Assembly: GCA_013285465.1 (NCBI GenBank)
Contig: CP053449.1
Span: 62,001 to 126,000 of the forward strand
Length of the DNA stretch: 64,000 nucleotides
Reading direction: 5' to 3'
DNA from: Pseudomonadota bacterium
GTDB taxonomy: Bacteria; Pseudomonadota; Alphaproteobacteria; Micavibrionales; CSBR16-224
Each line of letters opens with the position of its first letter. Position 1 is the stretch's first letter. A program made the translations under genes and the position numbers. Of this stretch, positions 58,401 through 64,000 are shown piece after piece. The notes beneath the pieces were generated by a model. It saw only the letters and a list, made by a program, of their open reading frames with translations. It searched no databases and was not told where the DNA came from.

Positions 58401-58646
58401 CGTGTCCGGCCGAAATTGATGACGGTCTCCGTTATTCTGGCAGGTCTGGCGCCGATCTTTATCACAGAAGGCTTAGGGTCTGATGTTATGCGCCGCATCG
58501 CCCTGCCGATGGTCGGTGGCATGATCAGCACAACCATTCTCACGCTCATTTTCATCCCGGTTGTCTATTACCTCTGGGAAGGACGGCGGTTTAAGCCAGC
58601 GGAAATCAAAAAAGACGAACAGGAAGCGCTGTCGCATGAAGCATGA
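55434..58646 (+). CDS. cusA: CusA-like Cu/Ag RND efflux pump
   Basis: This is a twelve-helix RND pump of 1070 residues. The relay motif GAMVDASIVMVENAHRKL is that of the copper/silver branch, unlike the DFG form in the CzcA above. The N-terminal AIPDMSDTQVIIRTDFAGQSP is typical. I start at the ATG at 55434, with AGGAGG 5 nt before it; the frame upstream runs through cusB. It overlaps cusB by 14 bases and the next gene by 11, so a tight coupled operon is formed. Confidence 0.94.
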   Translation: MADIDNQAPGGDDHLSHDPTKSFVAKVIDWSVHNQLLVGMMMIALLVAGILAVQKTPLDAIPDMSDTQVIIRTDFAGQSPQIVEDLVTYPLSTTMLGLPKTKDVRGFSMFGSSFVYIIFEDDVDQYWARSRVIEALSKIQGDLPDAAKPQIGPDATGVGWVYQYALVDKSGTYDLAQLRSLQDWFLKFELATVPGVSEVASVGGFVKEYQVLIDPNRLRAFNVPLKRLMEAVRNASMEAGGRVIEKGEMEMMIRSKGYVTKLDELQKVVVYAQDGAPVRLQDVARVIEGPELRRGVTELNGEGEVVAGVVVMRAGENALHVIEGVKEKIEELQHGLPEGIEIVSVYDRAPLIEGAVEYLVEKLIEEAIVVALISFIFLLHVRSAFVAIVTLPLGVLAAFIVMSAQGITANIMSLGGIAIAIGAMVDASIVMVENAHRKLSELPKDASREDKNAAILLATKEVGPGLFFSLLIITVSFLPVFALTGQSYRLFAPLAFTKTYAMAFASILSVTIVPVLMLWLIRGKIRKEEENPINRWFIHLYEPILKLALKRKWLTVLIAAGLLGSMAIPLAKTGSEFMPALYEGELLYMPTTLPGVSITKAKEILQQSNRLIKTIPEVHHVFGKVGRADSATDPAPISMIETWIRLKPRDEWRKGLDADGLIKELNNRVKIPGVVNSWGYPIKIRMDMISTGIRTPIGIKIAGDDLNVIGRVALDIEAAVKDVPGTRSAFADRVTGGKYLEIEPDRDELARRNIDLGVFQKIIQTALGGMKMAESIQGRERYNIMLRYDRPFREDPEDLADILVPTPQGQHIPLGELAKIEFVEGPPMIKSENARLTGWVFVDIEDRDIGTYVKEAQKIVAEKVDLPAGYALIWSGQFEQMLEAAARMKIAVPAAIFIIFTLLMVHFGRLDRTLIIMLSLPFGLIGGVWALYLAGYNFSVAVGVGFIALAGIAVETAVVMLLYIDHQVREHPPKTKQDLLEDVIHGAVLRVRPKLMTVSVILAGLAPIFITEGLGSDVMRRIALPMVGGMISTTILTLIFIPVVYYLWEGRRFKPAEIKKDEQEALSHEA

Positions 58647-59967
58647 TCACTCCACGCAATATAAAGAAAACAGTTTAAGTCTGGTTGGGGCTGTCTCTAT
58701 GGGGACAGCTGTTATCATCGGCGCAGGGATCTTTGCGCTGACCGGCCAGATTGCCGAGCTGGGCGGGCAGTGGTTTCCCCTGGCCTTTCTGGTTGCGGCT
58801 GTTGTGACCGCTTTTAGTGCTTATTCCTATGTGAAAATGTCGAATGCTTATCCATCCGCTGGGGGTATCGCAATGTTTCTGGAGAAGGCCTACGGTAAGG
58901 GCACAATCACGGCTGGCGGAGCATTATTGATGTATTTCTCAATGGTGATCAATGAAAGCCTGGTCGCGCGAACATTTGGCTCCTACACCATACAGCTCTT
59001 TGATGTTGGTAAAGACAGCTGGCTCATTCCGGTTTTGGGTGTCGGCCTTTTGTTGTTCGCCTTTTTCATCAATATTTCTGGTAACCGCTTGATCGGAACA
59101 TTCTCGTTTGTTATGTCAGTGCTGAAAATCGGTGGGATTGCCGTATTTGGTATTGTTGGGCTGTGGTTATCGGGCTTTTCGTTAGAGAGTTTTTCCGTTG
59201 CCCCCGCACAGCCATCCGGTGCGAGCGGATTCTTAGCTGCGGTTGCCTTGGCGATTTTATCTTATAAAGGCTTTACGACCATCACAAATAGCGGCTCGGA
59301 GATTGTTGACCCGCACCGCAATGTCGGGCGGGCGATTATTATTTCTATTGCCATCTGCGTTGTTGTTTATTTTTTGGTGGCGTTGGCTGTAGCTGGTAAC
59401 TTATCATTACCTGAAATTATTGCTGCGAAAAATTTTGCTCTGGCGGAGGCGGCGCGCCCTGTTCTGGGTGATTTTGGATTATGGTTTACCGTCGCCTTAG
59501 CGATTATTGCGACAGTTTCAGGAGTGATTGCTAGTGCTTTTGCAGTTTCCAGGATGCTCGCTATGCTCACCGATATGAAGTTGGTTCCACATAGTCATTT
59601 CGGAATGCCAGGCGATATTCAAAAGCACACACTTGTTTATACGATTATTCTGGCGATCTTTCTTACGGTGTTTTTTGATCTCAGCCGGATTGCTTCTCTT
59701 GGTGCAATTTTTTATCTCATCATGGATATTGCCGTTCATTGGGGTGTGCTCCGATATTTGCGCAAGGATGTGAAGGCTAATGTGCTTGTCCTGATTACCG
59801 CGATCGTAATGGATATTGCAGTGCTGGGCGCATTTCTGATAATAAAAGTGCAGACGGATATGCTGGTGATATATGTAGCTCTCGCCGGAATAATTTTTAT
59901 ATTTGGGGCAGAAAAGCTCTTTTTAAGCACGTCTTCTAATCCTGATGGCGGCGCCGATAAGCCATAA
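58636..59967 (+). CDS. APC-family permease coupled to cusA
   Basis: Twelve transmembrane helices and the APC N-terminal motif (SMGTAVIIGAGIFALTGQIAELGG, split at helix 1, about residues 19-42) place it in the amino-acid/polyamine/organocation superfamily. The N-terminal MKHDHS has two His. The ATG at 58636 lies in the end of cusA (11-base overlap), which ties it to copper efflux. The substrate is unknown; an amino-acid or metal-chelate role is only a guess. Confidence 0.85.
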   Translation: MKHDHSTQYKENSLSLVGAVSMGTAVIIGAGIFALTGQIAELGGQWFPLAFLVAAVVTAFSAYSYVKMSNAYPSAGGIAMFLEKAYGKGTITAGGALLMYFSMVINESLVARTFGSYTIQLFDVGKDSWLIPVLGVGLLLFAFFINISGNRLIGTFSFVMSVLKIGGIAVFGIVGLWLSGFSLESFSVAPAQPSGASGFLAAVALAILSYKGFTTITNSGSEIVDPHRNVGRAIIISIAICVVVYFLVALAVAGNLSLPEIIAAKNFALAEAARPVLGDFGLWFTVALAIIATVSGVIASAFAVSRMLAMLTDMKLVPHSHFGMPGDIQKHTLVYTIILAIFLTVFFDLSRIASLGAIFYLIMDIAVHWGVLRYLRKDVKANVLVLITAIVMDIAVLGAFLIIKVQTDMLVIYVALAGIIFIFGAEKLFLSTSSNPDGGADKP

Positions 59968-60107
59968 AAAAACCGTTTCTGCCCTTTGCGGCATTATCAC
60001 TCTAATACCCACGTCTGCAATGTGGCCTAGCCGTAAATTCTCTCCGCATTGTATTAAGATTGGTGCCCTAAAGTTTCTAATATAGCCATTAAGAAAATCA
60101 TCTTTTT
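59968..60107. other. Gap after the APC permease gene
   Basis: No gene and no clear terminator are visible here. The promoter of the cusF-like gene follows at 60108. Confidence 0.4.
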
Positions 60108-60134
60108 TTGAGGGTTAGTCTGTATCTGTTCGTA
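60108..60134 (+). promoter_or_regulatory. ECF-type promoter of the cusF-like gene
   Basis: TTGAGGG at 60108-60114 and TTCGTAACA from 60129 are 14 nt apart and identical in sequence and spacing to those before the cusC-like gene. The ATG lies 48 bp after the second block. Confidence 0.6.
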
Positions 60135-60181
60135 ACAGTTCTGTAAGCCGTTTTATTAAACTTTATAAGGAGAGCTCTGCT

Positions 60182-60646
60182 ATGGATTTTGTCAAAAAGA
60201 TGTTGTTTTTAACTATGGTATTTATTCTGGGATCGGCGTATACCCCTTCAGCATTTGCTGAAGGTGATCAACACAAGAGCCATCATCAAGAGCAGGCCAA
60301 ACATGACCATCATGACAAGGTTAGCGCAAAGCATGATGCTGTAATGGGGAAGGCAATTATTCATAGCATTGATCTGGAAAACAGAAAAATCAATCTCTCG
60401 CATGAGCCGATCCCGGCTTTAAAATGGCCTCAAATGACCATGGATATGGATGTTGCTGAAAATGTAGATATAGCTTCTCTGGAGCCAGAACAAAACATTC
60501 TCTTCCATATCGAATTGGGTGCGGACAAAATTTACCGCATCACTCAGATTATGGAAGCGGATGATCATCAGGCTACTCAGCAGTGTGTAGCTGGTATGGA
60601 CTGCCCTATGCAGAAAAACCTAAACCATGCAGAACATGCTCATTAA
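60182..60646 (+). CDS. CusF-like periplasmic copper-binding protein
   Basis: A signal peptide (about 1-26) and a His-rich linker (HKSHHQEQAKHDHHDK) precede a CusF-type OB fold (about 55-125) with INLSHEPIPALKWPQMTMDM: the His, Trp and two Met that bind Cu(I)/Ag(I) in CusF are all there. The tail has CVAGMDCPM and HAEHAH. It should hand copper to CusB. The promoter links it to the same sigma factor as the pump operon. Confidence 0.88.
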   Translation: MDFVKKMLFLTMVFILGSAYTPSAFAEGDQHKSHHQEQAKHDHHDKVSAKHDAVMGKAIIHSIDLENRKINLSHEPIPALKWPQMTMDMDVAENVDIASLEPEQNILFHIELGADKIYRITQIMEADDHQATQQCVAGMDCPMQKNLNHAEHAH

Positions 60647-60667
60647 GGCAGGAGAAAAATTAGTATC

Positions 60668-61285
60668 ATGGATATAGAACTCATTCCAAATTGGCATCCT
60701 GTATTTGTTCATTTTACGGTCGCTTTATTAAGTTTATCGGCGCTGATGTATTTGACAGGGTTCGTTTTAAAAAAAGAAAATCTGTTAGTTGTTGCGCGGT
60801 GGAACCTTTGGATTGGCGCGATTATTACAGTCGGCACAGTTCTGGCTGGTTTTCATGCTTATAATACAGTTGCACATGATGGCCCCTCGCATGCTGCGAT
60901 GACAGATCATAGGCACTGGGCGTTAATGACAGCATCCGTATTTGGTGTAATAGCACTCTGGTCACTCATCATGCATCGTGGCGCAAAAACTGTGAGCGCG
61001 GCTTTTGTTCTGGTAATCCTTTTGGCTTCCGGATTACTCGCCATTACCGGCTATAAAGGTGGTGAGGTCGTATATCGACATGGTACGGGAGTAATGAGGT
61101 TGCCGAAGGTTACGGGGGATGGTAGTCACGCAAGCCACAAACATGGTGAAGAGGTGCGTGGTGATGAGCATAAGAGCCATGCGCACAATGAAGAGCCCGG
61201 CAACCATAACGCTATGACAGAAGAGGTTGATAAACAGCCGAGTAGCGATCACATAGATCACGACCATGGCGGAGCCACGCACTGA
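60668..61285 (+). CDS. DUF2231-like membrane protein with His-rich tail
   Basis: Four transmembrane helices start with NWHPVFVHFTVALLSLSALMYL (the DUF2231 pattern, HP..VHFPIAL-like, about residues 8-29). The C-terminal 55 residues are hydrophilic and rich in His (HASHKHGEE, HKSHAHNEEPGNHN, HIDHDHGGATH), probably a metal-binding tail. It is 21 bp after the cusF-like gene, so cotranscription is likely. Function is unknown. Confidence 0.75.
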   Translation: MDIELIPNWHPVFVHFTVALLSLSALMYLTGFVLKKENLLVVARWNLWIGAIITVGTVLAGFHAYNTVAHDGPSHAAMTDHRHWALMTASVFGVIALWSLIMHRGAKTVSAAFVLVILLASGLLAITGYKGGEVVYRHGTGVMRLPKVTGDGSHASHKHGEEVRGDEHKSHAHNEEPGNHNAMTEEVDKQPSSDHIDHDHGGATH

Positions 61286-61508
61286 TTTGTATATCTCTTC
61301 TTGGAGGGGTGTGGCGCTATGGTAGTAACGAGGTCAAAACTATAGGGGGTTATCACCCGAAAATTAATTGTTAAAGACAGCGCAGATCACTTCGTAATAG
61401 AGCGCTATGCATGAATTGGAATGATAGTACGGGGTCATAAAATAGCGTCGTTTCCTGATGCATGGGGCTCTAAGCTGTAACCAGTAAAAAACCGGCAGAA
61501 AAAACATC
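61286..61508. other. Gap before the MerR-type regulator gene
   Basis: No gene is seen. A small GGGGGTTATCACCC dyad near 61345 is not followed by a T-run. Confidence 0.4.
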
Positions 61509-61540
61509 TTGATCTTAGAGTACACTTCAAGGTGTAGGGT
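61509..61540 (+). promoter_or_regulatory. MerR-type promoter of the zntR-like gene
   Basis: TTGATC at 61509 and TAGGGT at 61535 are 20 bp apart, and the spacer holds the imperfect dyad CTTAGAGTACACTTCAAG (61514-61531). This is the layout of self-regulated MerR-family promoters. Confidence 0.7.
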
Positions 61541-61560
61541 TAACTGGAAAGGTGAAATAT

Positions 61561-61968
61561 ATGAGAAATTTAACTATAGGACAATTGGCAAGTGAAAGTG
61601 GCGTTCGTTCCGATACGATCCGTTATTACGAGCAGTTGGGGCTTATTAATCCAGATGGGAGGTCTGCAGTTGGATACCGTCTCTACGGAGCAGAAAGTAT
61701 TCGCCTGTTAATGTTTATTCGCAGAGCAAAAGGTTTGGGATTTAAGCTGAGAGAGATTAAAACCCTTCTTGCTCTTAAGTCATCGCAAACTGCGACCTGC
61801 AAAGACATGTTAGAGCGGACAAATCATAAGTTGGAGGAAGCTAAGGGTAATATAAAGTACTTGAAAAATATTTACGGAGCGCTCGAAAAATTATCTCAGG
61901 AGTGCCCTGGTGGCGATATGCCGCTTAGTGAGTGTCCAATTTTAGATTATTTGCATGCAGAGGGTTAA
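61561..61968 (+). CDS. MerR-family metal regulator, ZntR-like cysteine spacing
   Basis: The helix-turn-helix (LTIGQLASESGVRSDTIRYYE, split at about residues 3-23) and long dimer helix are typical. Three Cys lie 35 and 10 residues apart, the spacing of Cys79, Cys114 and Cys124 in ZntR; the extra Cys and His of ZntR are not conserved (CPGGDM). A Zn, Cd or Pb response is suggested but copper is possible from the context. The ATG at 61561 has AAAGG 8 nt upstream. It probably controls the genes that follow and its own promoter. Confidence 0.88.
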   Translation: MRNLTIGQLASESGVRSDTIRYYEQLGLINPDGRSAVGYRLYGAESIRLLMFIRRAKGLGFKLREIKTLLALKSSQTATCKDMLERTNHKLEEAKGNIKYLKNIYGALEKLSQECPGGDMPLSECPILDYLHAEG

Positions 61969-62091
61969 TACAATTTCTTTCAGGAATGTGTCGGTATTTG
62001 TACATATGCTGGGGTTATTTTGACAATACTGGGAATTGTTTTGGTCAACACACTTCAGCAAACAGCTCTGATGAAATAACAGGAGGAAATT

Positions 62092-62352
62092 ATGAACCAC
62101 CATCACAAACATTATCACAAGCCGGAAAATAAGAAAATTTGGTGGAAAACACCTTTCGGAATGGTGTGTATTTTCTTTTTTGCTATAGCTGGGTATCTCC
62201 TATTTATGGAGCACCGCGCACACATTGGCGACAAGTGGATATGGCTGCTACTGTTGGCCTGCCCGTTAATGCACGTATTCCATCACGGCGGACATAGTGG
62301 ACATGGCGGCCACGGAAGCCATGATCATTCAGATATCGAAGAGGAAAAATAA
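62092..62352 (+). CDS. DUF2933-like small membrane protein
   Basis: The 86 residues have a His-rich start (MNHHHKHYHK), two transmembrane helices (about 22-40 and 49-64), and a His/Gly-rich end (HHGGHSGHGGHGSHDHSD). This fits DUF2933, common in copper loci. The strong AGGAGG before the ATG and the 3-bp gap to the next gene show an operon. Confidence 0.8.
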   Translation: MNHHHKHYHKPENKKIWWKTPFGMVCIFFFAIAGYLLFMEHRAHIGDKWIWLLLLACPLMHVFHHGGHSGHGGHGSHDHSDIEEEK

Positions 62353-62355
62353 ACA

Positions 62356-63021
62356 ATGGAACATGAAATGGGAAGTTCCTATGGACTATGGTCGTTGGTT
62401 ATTTTGAATTCGGCAATATTTATCATTTTTGCTTTTAGTTTTTTCAAGCCACGAACCAAGAGAGATTGGCGAAGCTTCAGTGCTTTTTCCGCCTTTGTCG
62501 TGGCATTGTTTGTGGAGATGTACGGCTTCCCTTTAACAATTTATCTTTTGTCCGGATGGCTTGCGAGCCGTTATCCGGGTGTGGATTTCCTAGCTCACGA
62601 GAATGGGCACCTATGGCATACGATTTTTGGCTTTGATGGTGACGCTCATTCCGATCCGATGCATATTGCCAGCTTTGTATTTATTGGTGGCGGCTTCTGG
62701 ATTTTATCGGCCGCTTGGAATGTGCTTTATAAAGCACAGCGCGTTGGAAAAATGGCGGTGACAGGGCTGTATGAAAAAGTACGACATCCGCAATATATCG
62801 GTTTTATTGCCATTATGTTCGGCTTCCTGTTGCAATGGCCTACGATCCCAACCCTCATTCTTTTCCCGATCCTGACCTATATGTATATCCGTTTAGCTAA
62901 GAAAGAAGAACAAGATTCAAGTGAACGTTTTGGCATAGCATGGGCAGATTATTCTGCCCGAGTTCCGGCGTTTATCCCTAAATTTTCATCATCTTCAACT
63001 GCTCAAAAAGGAGAAAAATAA
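62356..63021 (+). CDS. ICMT-family membrane methyltransferase-like protein
   Basis: Five or so transmembrane helices and the C-terminal motif VRHPQYIGFIAIMFGFLLQW (20 residues, about 147-166) followed by EEQDSSERFG..YSARVPAFIP mark the isoprenylcysteine carboxyl methyltransferase family. Bacterial members act on unknown targets. The first half has His-rich loops (HENGHLWH, HSDPMH). It overlaps the next gene by 1 base (TAATG). Confidence 0.8.
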   Translation: MEHEMGSSYGLWSLVILNSAIFIIFAFSFFKPRTKRDWRSFSAFSAFVVALFVEMYGFPLTIYLLSGWLASRYPGVDFLAHENGHLWHTIFGFDGDAHSDPMHIASFVFIGGGFWILSAAWNVLYKAQRVGKMAVTGLYEKVRHPQYIGFIAIMFGFLLQWPTIPTLILFPILTYMYIRLAKKEEQDSSERFGIAWADYSARVPAFIPKFSSSSTAQKGEK

Positions 63022-63194
63022 TGAACGATCATAAACACGATAAAAAATCCGGCGGGTGCTGCGGTAGTGATAAACATAACGATCATAGCAACCCAGAAAA
63101 AGACAAAGATGGCTGTTGTGGGGGAGATAAAGATAAAAAACCAGAAACAGATAAAGCAGAAGAAAAAGGCGGTTGCTGCGGTAGCAACAAATAA
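63021..63194 (+). CDS. 57-residue protein with three GCCG motifs
   Basis: The start ATG shares its A with the previous stop, and GGAG lies upstream. The product has three GGCCG/GCCGG motifs, at about residues 11-15, 31-35 and 50-54, joined by charged His/Lys/Asp linkers. There is no signal peptide. It is likely a cytoplasmic metal-binding peptide. It lies 14 bp before copA. I know no named family; it is too small to be called by default gene finders in many cases. Confidence 0.75.
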   Translation: MNDHKHDKKSGGCCGSDKHNDHSNPEKDKDGCCGGDKDKKPETDKAEEKGGCCGSNK

Positions 63195-63208
63195 AGCGGA
63201 GAAATGAC

Positions 63209-64000
63209 ATGGCCTCACATGACCACGGCTCGACAAAAATGGCTGAAGATCATTCCCATTGTGCCCATCACGGTGACAATAAGCCTACCGATGACGCGCT
63301 CAAGCACGGTGGCAAATACGACAGGGTGCCGGAAGGGTTTGGTGGAACAGTTTATACCTGTCCCATGCACCCCGAAGTGCGTCAGCCTAAACCGGGGTCG
63401 TGTCCTATTTGTGGAATGGGCCTTGAAGCCGAAACGACTTCTGCTCGGGATGATGAGGAACCTAATCTGGAACTTGTGGATTTCGCTCGCCGTTTTTGGG
63501 TGGGGGCAGTTTTAACAATACCGCTCCTTATTTTATCAATGTCGCCTTTCGTTGGGTTTACTGCTATCCGTGAGTTTTTTGGGGAACGCATGACGCTCTG
63601 GATTGAATTTGCCTTGGGTACGCCCGTTATTGTCTGGTCGGGGTGGCCTTTTTTTGTGCGAGGCTTTCACTCTTTCCGCACTATGAAACTCAATATGTTT
63701 AGCCTGATTTCTATGGGTACGGGCGCAGCTTATATCTTCAGTATTTTTGCGGTTCTAATGCCTGATATTTTCCCTGATGGATTTCGTGATGCTGAAGGTC
63801 ATGTCGGGGTTTATTTTGAAGCTGCTGCTGTCATTATAACGCTTGTGTTGTTAGGCCAGATTATGGAGTTACGTGCTCGTGAGCGCACGGGGGCGGCGAT
63901 TAAGGCGTTACTGGATATGGCGGCTAAAACCGCCCGTGTGATCCGTGAAGACGGCACGGAAGAGGAAATTCCGCTTGAAGATGTGCTGGTTGGCGATAAG
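63209..64000 (+). CDS. copA: CopA-like copper P-type ATPase, 3' end outside the window
   Basis: 264 residues are visible. A His-rich start (HDHGSTKMAEDHSHCAHHG, 19 residues) is followed by the heavy-metal-binding module YTCPMHPEV...GSCPICGMGLE (about 51-77) and then the first four transmembrane helices of a P1B ATPase (about 95-225) and the start of the actuator domain (LLGQIMELRARERTGAAIKALL split). The CPC and DKTG motifs would lie beyond the edge. It exports Cu(I) from the cytoplasm. It closes the DUF2933 - ICMT - GCCG - copA cassette in the window. Confidence 0.92.
   Translation, partial: MASHDHGSTKMAEDHSHCAHHGDNKPTDDALKHGGKYDRVPEGFGGTVYTCPMHPEVRQPKPGSCPICGMGLEAETTSARDDEEPNLELVDFARRFWVGAVLTIPLLILSMSPFVGFTAIREFFGERMTLWIEFALGTPVIVWSGWPFFVRGFHSFRTMKLNMFSLISMGTGAAYIFSIFAVLMPDIFPDGFRDAEGHVGVYFEAAAVIITLVLLGQIMELRARERTGAAIKALLDMAAKTARVIREDGTEEEIPLEDVLVGDK

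Noticed and set aside
61932-62132. 66-residue ORF after the MerR-type gene
   Set aside because: It overlaps the ends of two supported genes in another frame and has no ribosome site.

Overview
The window is a stretch of an alphaproteobacterial chromosome. The evidence is the order hemY - Mic60/mitofilin-like - hemD - hemC, a pyruvate dehydrogenase operon whose E1-beta subunit carries its own lipoyl domain, a PTS EIIA-Man/HPr pair, and an alphaproteobacterial type of mobilization relaxase. I cannot name the genus; a Rhodospirillales- or Micavibrio-like lineage is only a guess. About 29.7 kb of moderately GC-rich backbone is followed by an acquired island that starts at a tRNA-Leu gene and runs off the right edge.

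Backbone, 1-29.7 kb. The left edge has a four-gene plus-strand cluster: a VWA protein cut by the edge and carrying an Asp-Gly-Gln repeat, a large MoxR-like AAA+ ATPase, and two unrecognised proteins, one with an internal repeat of about 90 residues. It ends in a strong terminator. Next, mostly on the minus strand, come lpdA, a patatin-like protein with altered catalytic motifs, and hemY / Mic60-like / hemD / hemC. Divergent pheA is followed by an AT-rich HNH-like gene that looks acquired. The pdhA-pdhB-pdhC operon ends in an orphan DUF2384 (Xre/ParS antitoxin) gene. EIIA-Man and HPr, two sensor kinases with a response regulator, an M48 lipoprotein peptidase, tag, a small membrane protein and tRNA-Lys complete the backbone.

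Island, 29.7 kb to the edge. A tyrosine recombinase lies just downstream of tRNA-Leu(CAG), so the tRNA 3' end is the likely left attachment site. The first 10 kb holds stability, defence and transfer genes: a HigB/HigA-ImmA toxin-antitoxin pair, a Panacea-domain gene with an unrecognised 242-residue partner (a candidate new toxin), an ArdC-like antirestriction protein, an autoinhibited Fic protein with a duplicated operator, a candidate oriT, and MobC plus relaxase.

The remaining 23 kb is metal handling. It starts with a mercury remnant (decayed merR, an intact merR-type promoter, merT, a GDCCVxC protein). Then come a CzcCBA efflux system with CzcD, a HupE-like permease with a membrane-anchored partner, and a CnrYXH-like sensing cassette (anti-sigma, periplasmic sensor, ECF sigma factor). 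A CusCBA-type Cu/Ag efflux operon ends in an APC permease. A CusF-like protein and a DUF2231 membrane protein follow, then a MerR/ZntR-type regulator and a cassette with DUF2933, an ICMT-family protein, a 57-residue protein with three GCCG motifs, and a CopA-type ATPase cut by the edge.

The most interesting inference is a regulon. The CnrX-like sensor keeps all five nickel/cobalt-binding residues of CnrX at a constant +2 offset. The same bipartite promoter motif (TGAGGG, 14-15 nt, TTCGTA) stands before the sigma operon, the Cus-type operon and the cusF-like gene. A Ni/Co-type sensor therefore seems to have been wired to copper-type efflux. All functions are read from sequence motifs by eye; no search was run.
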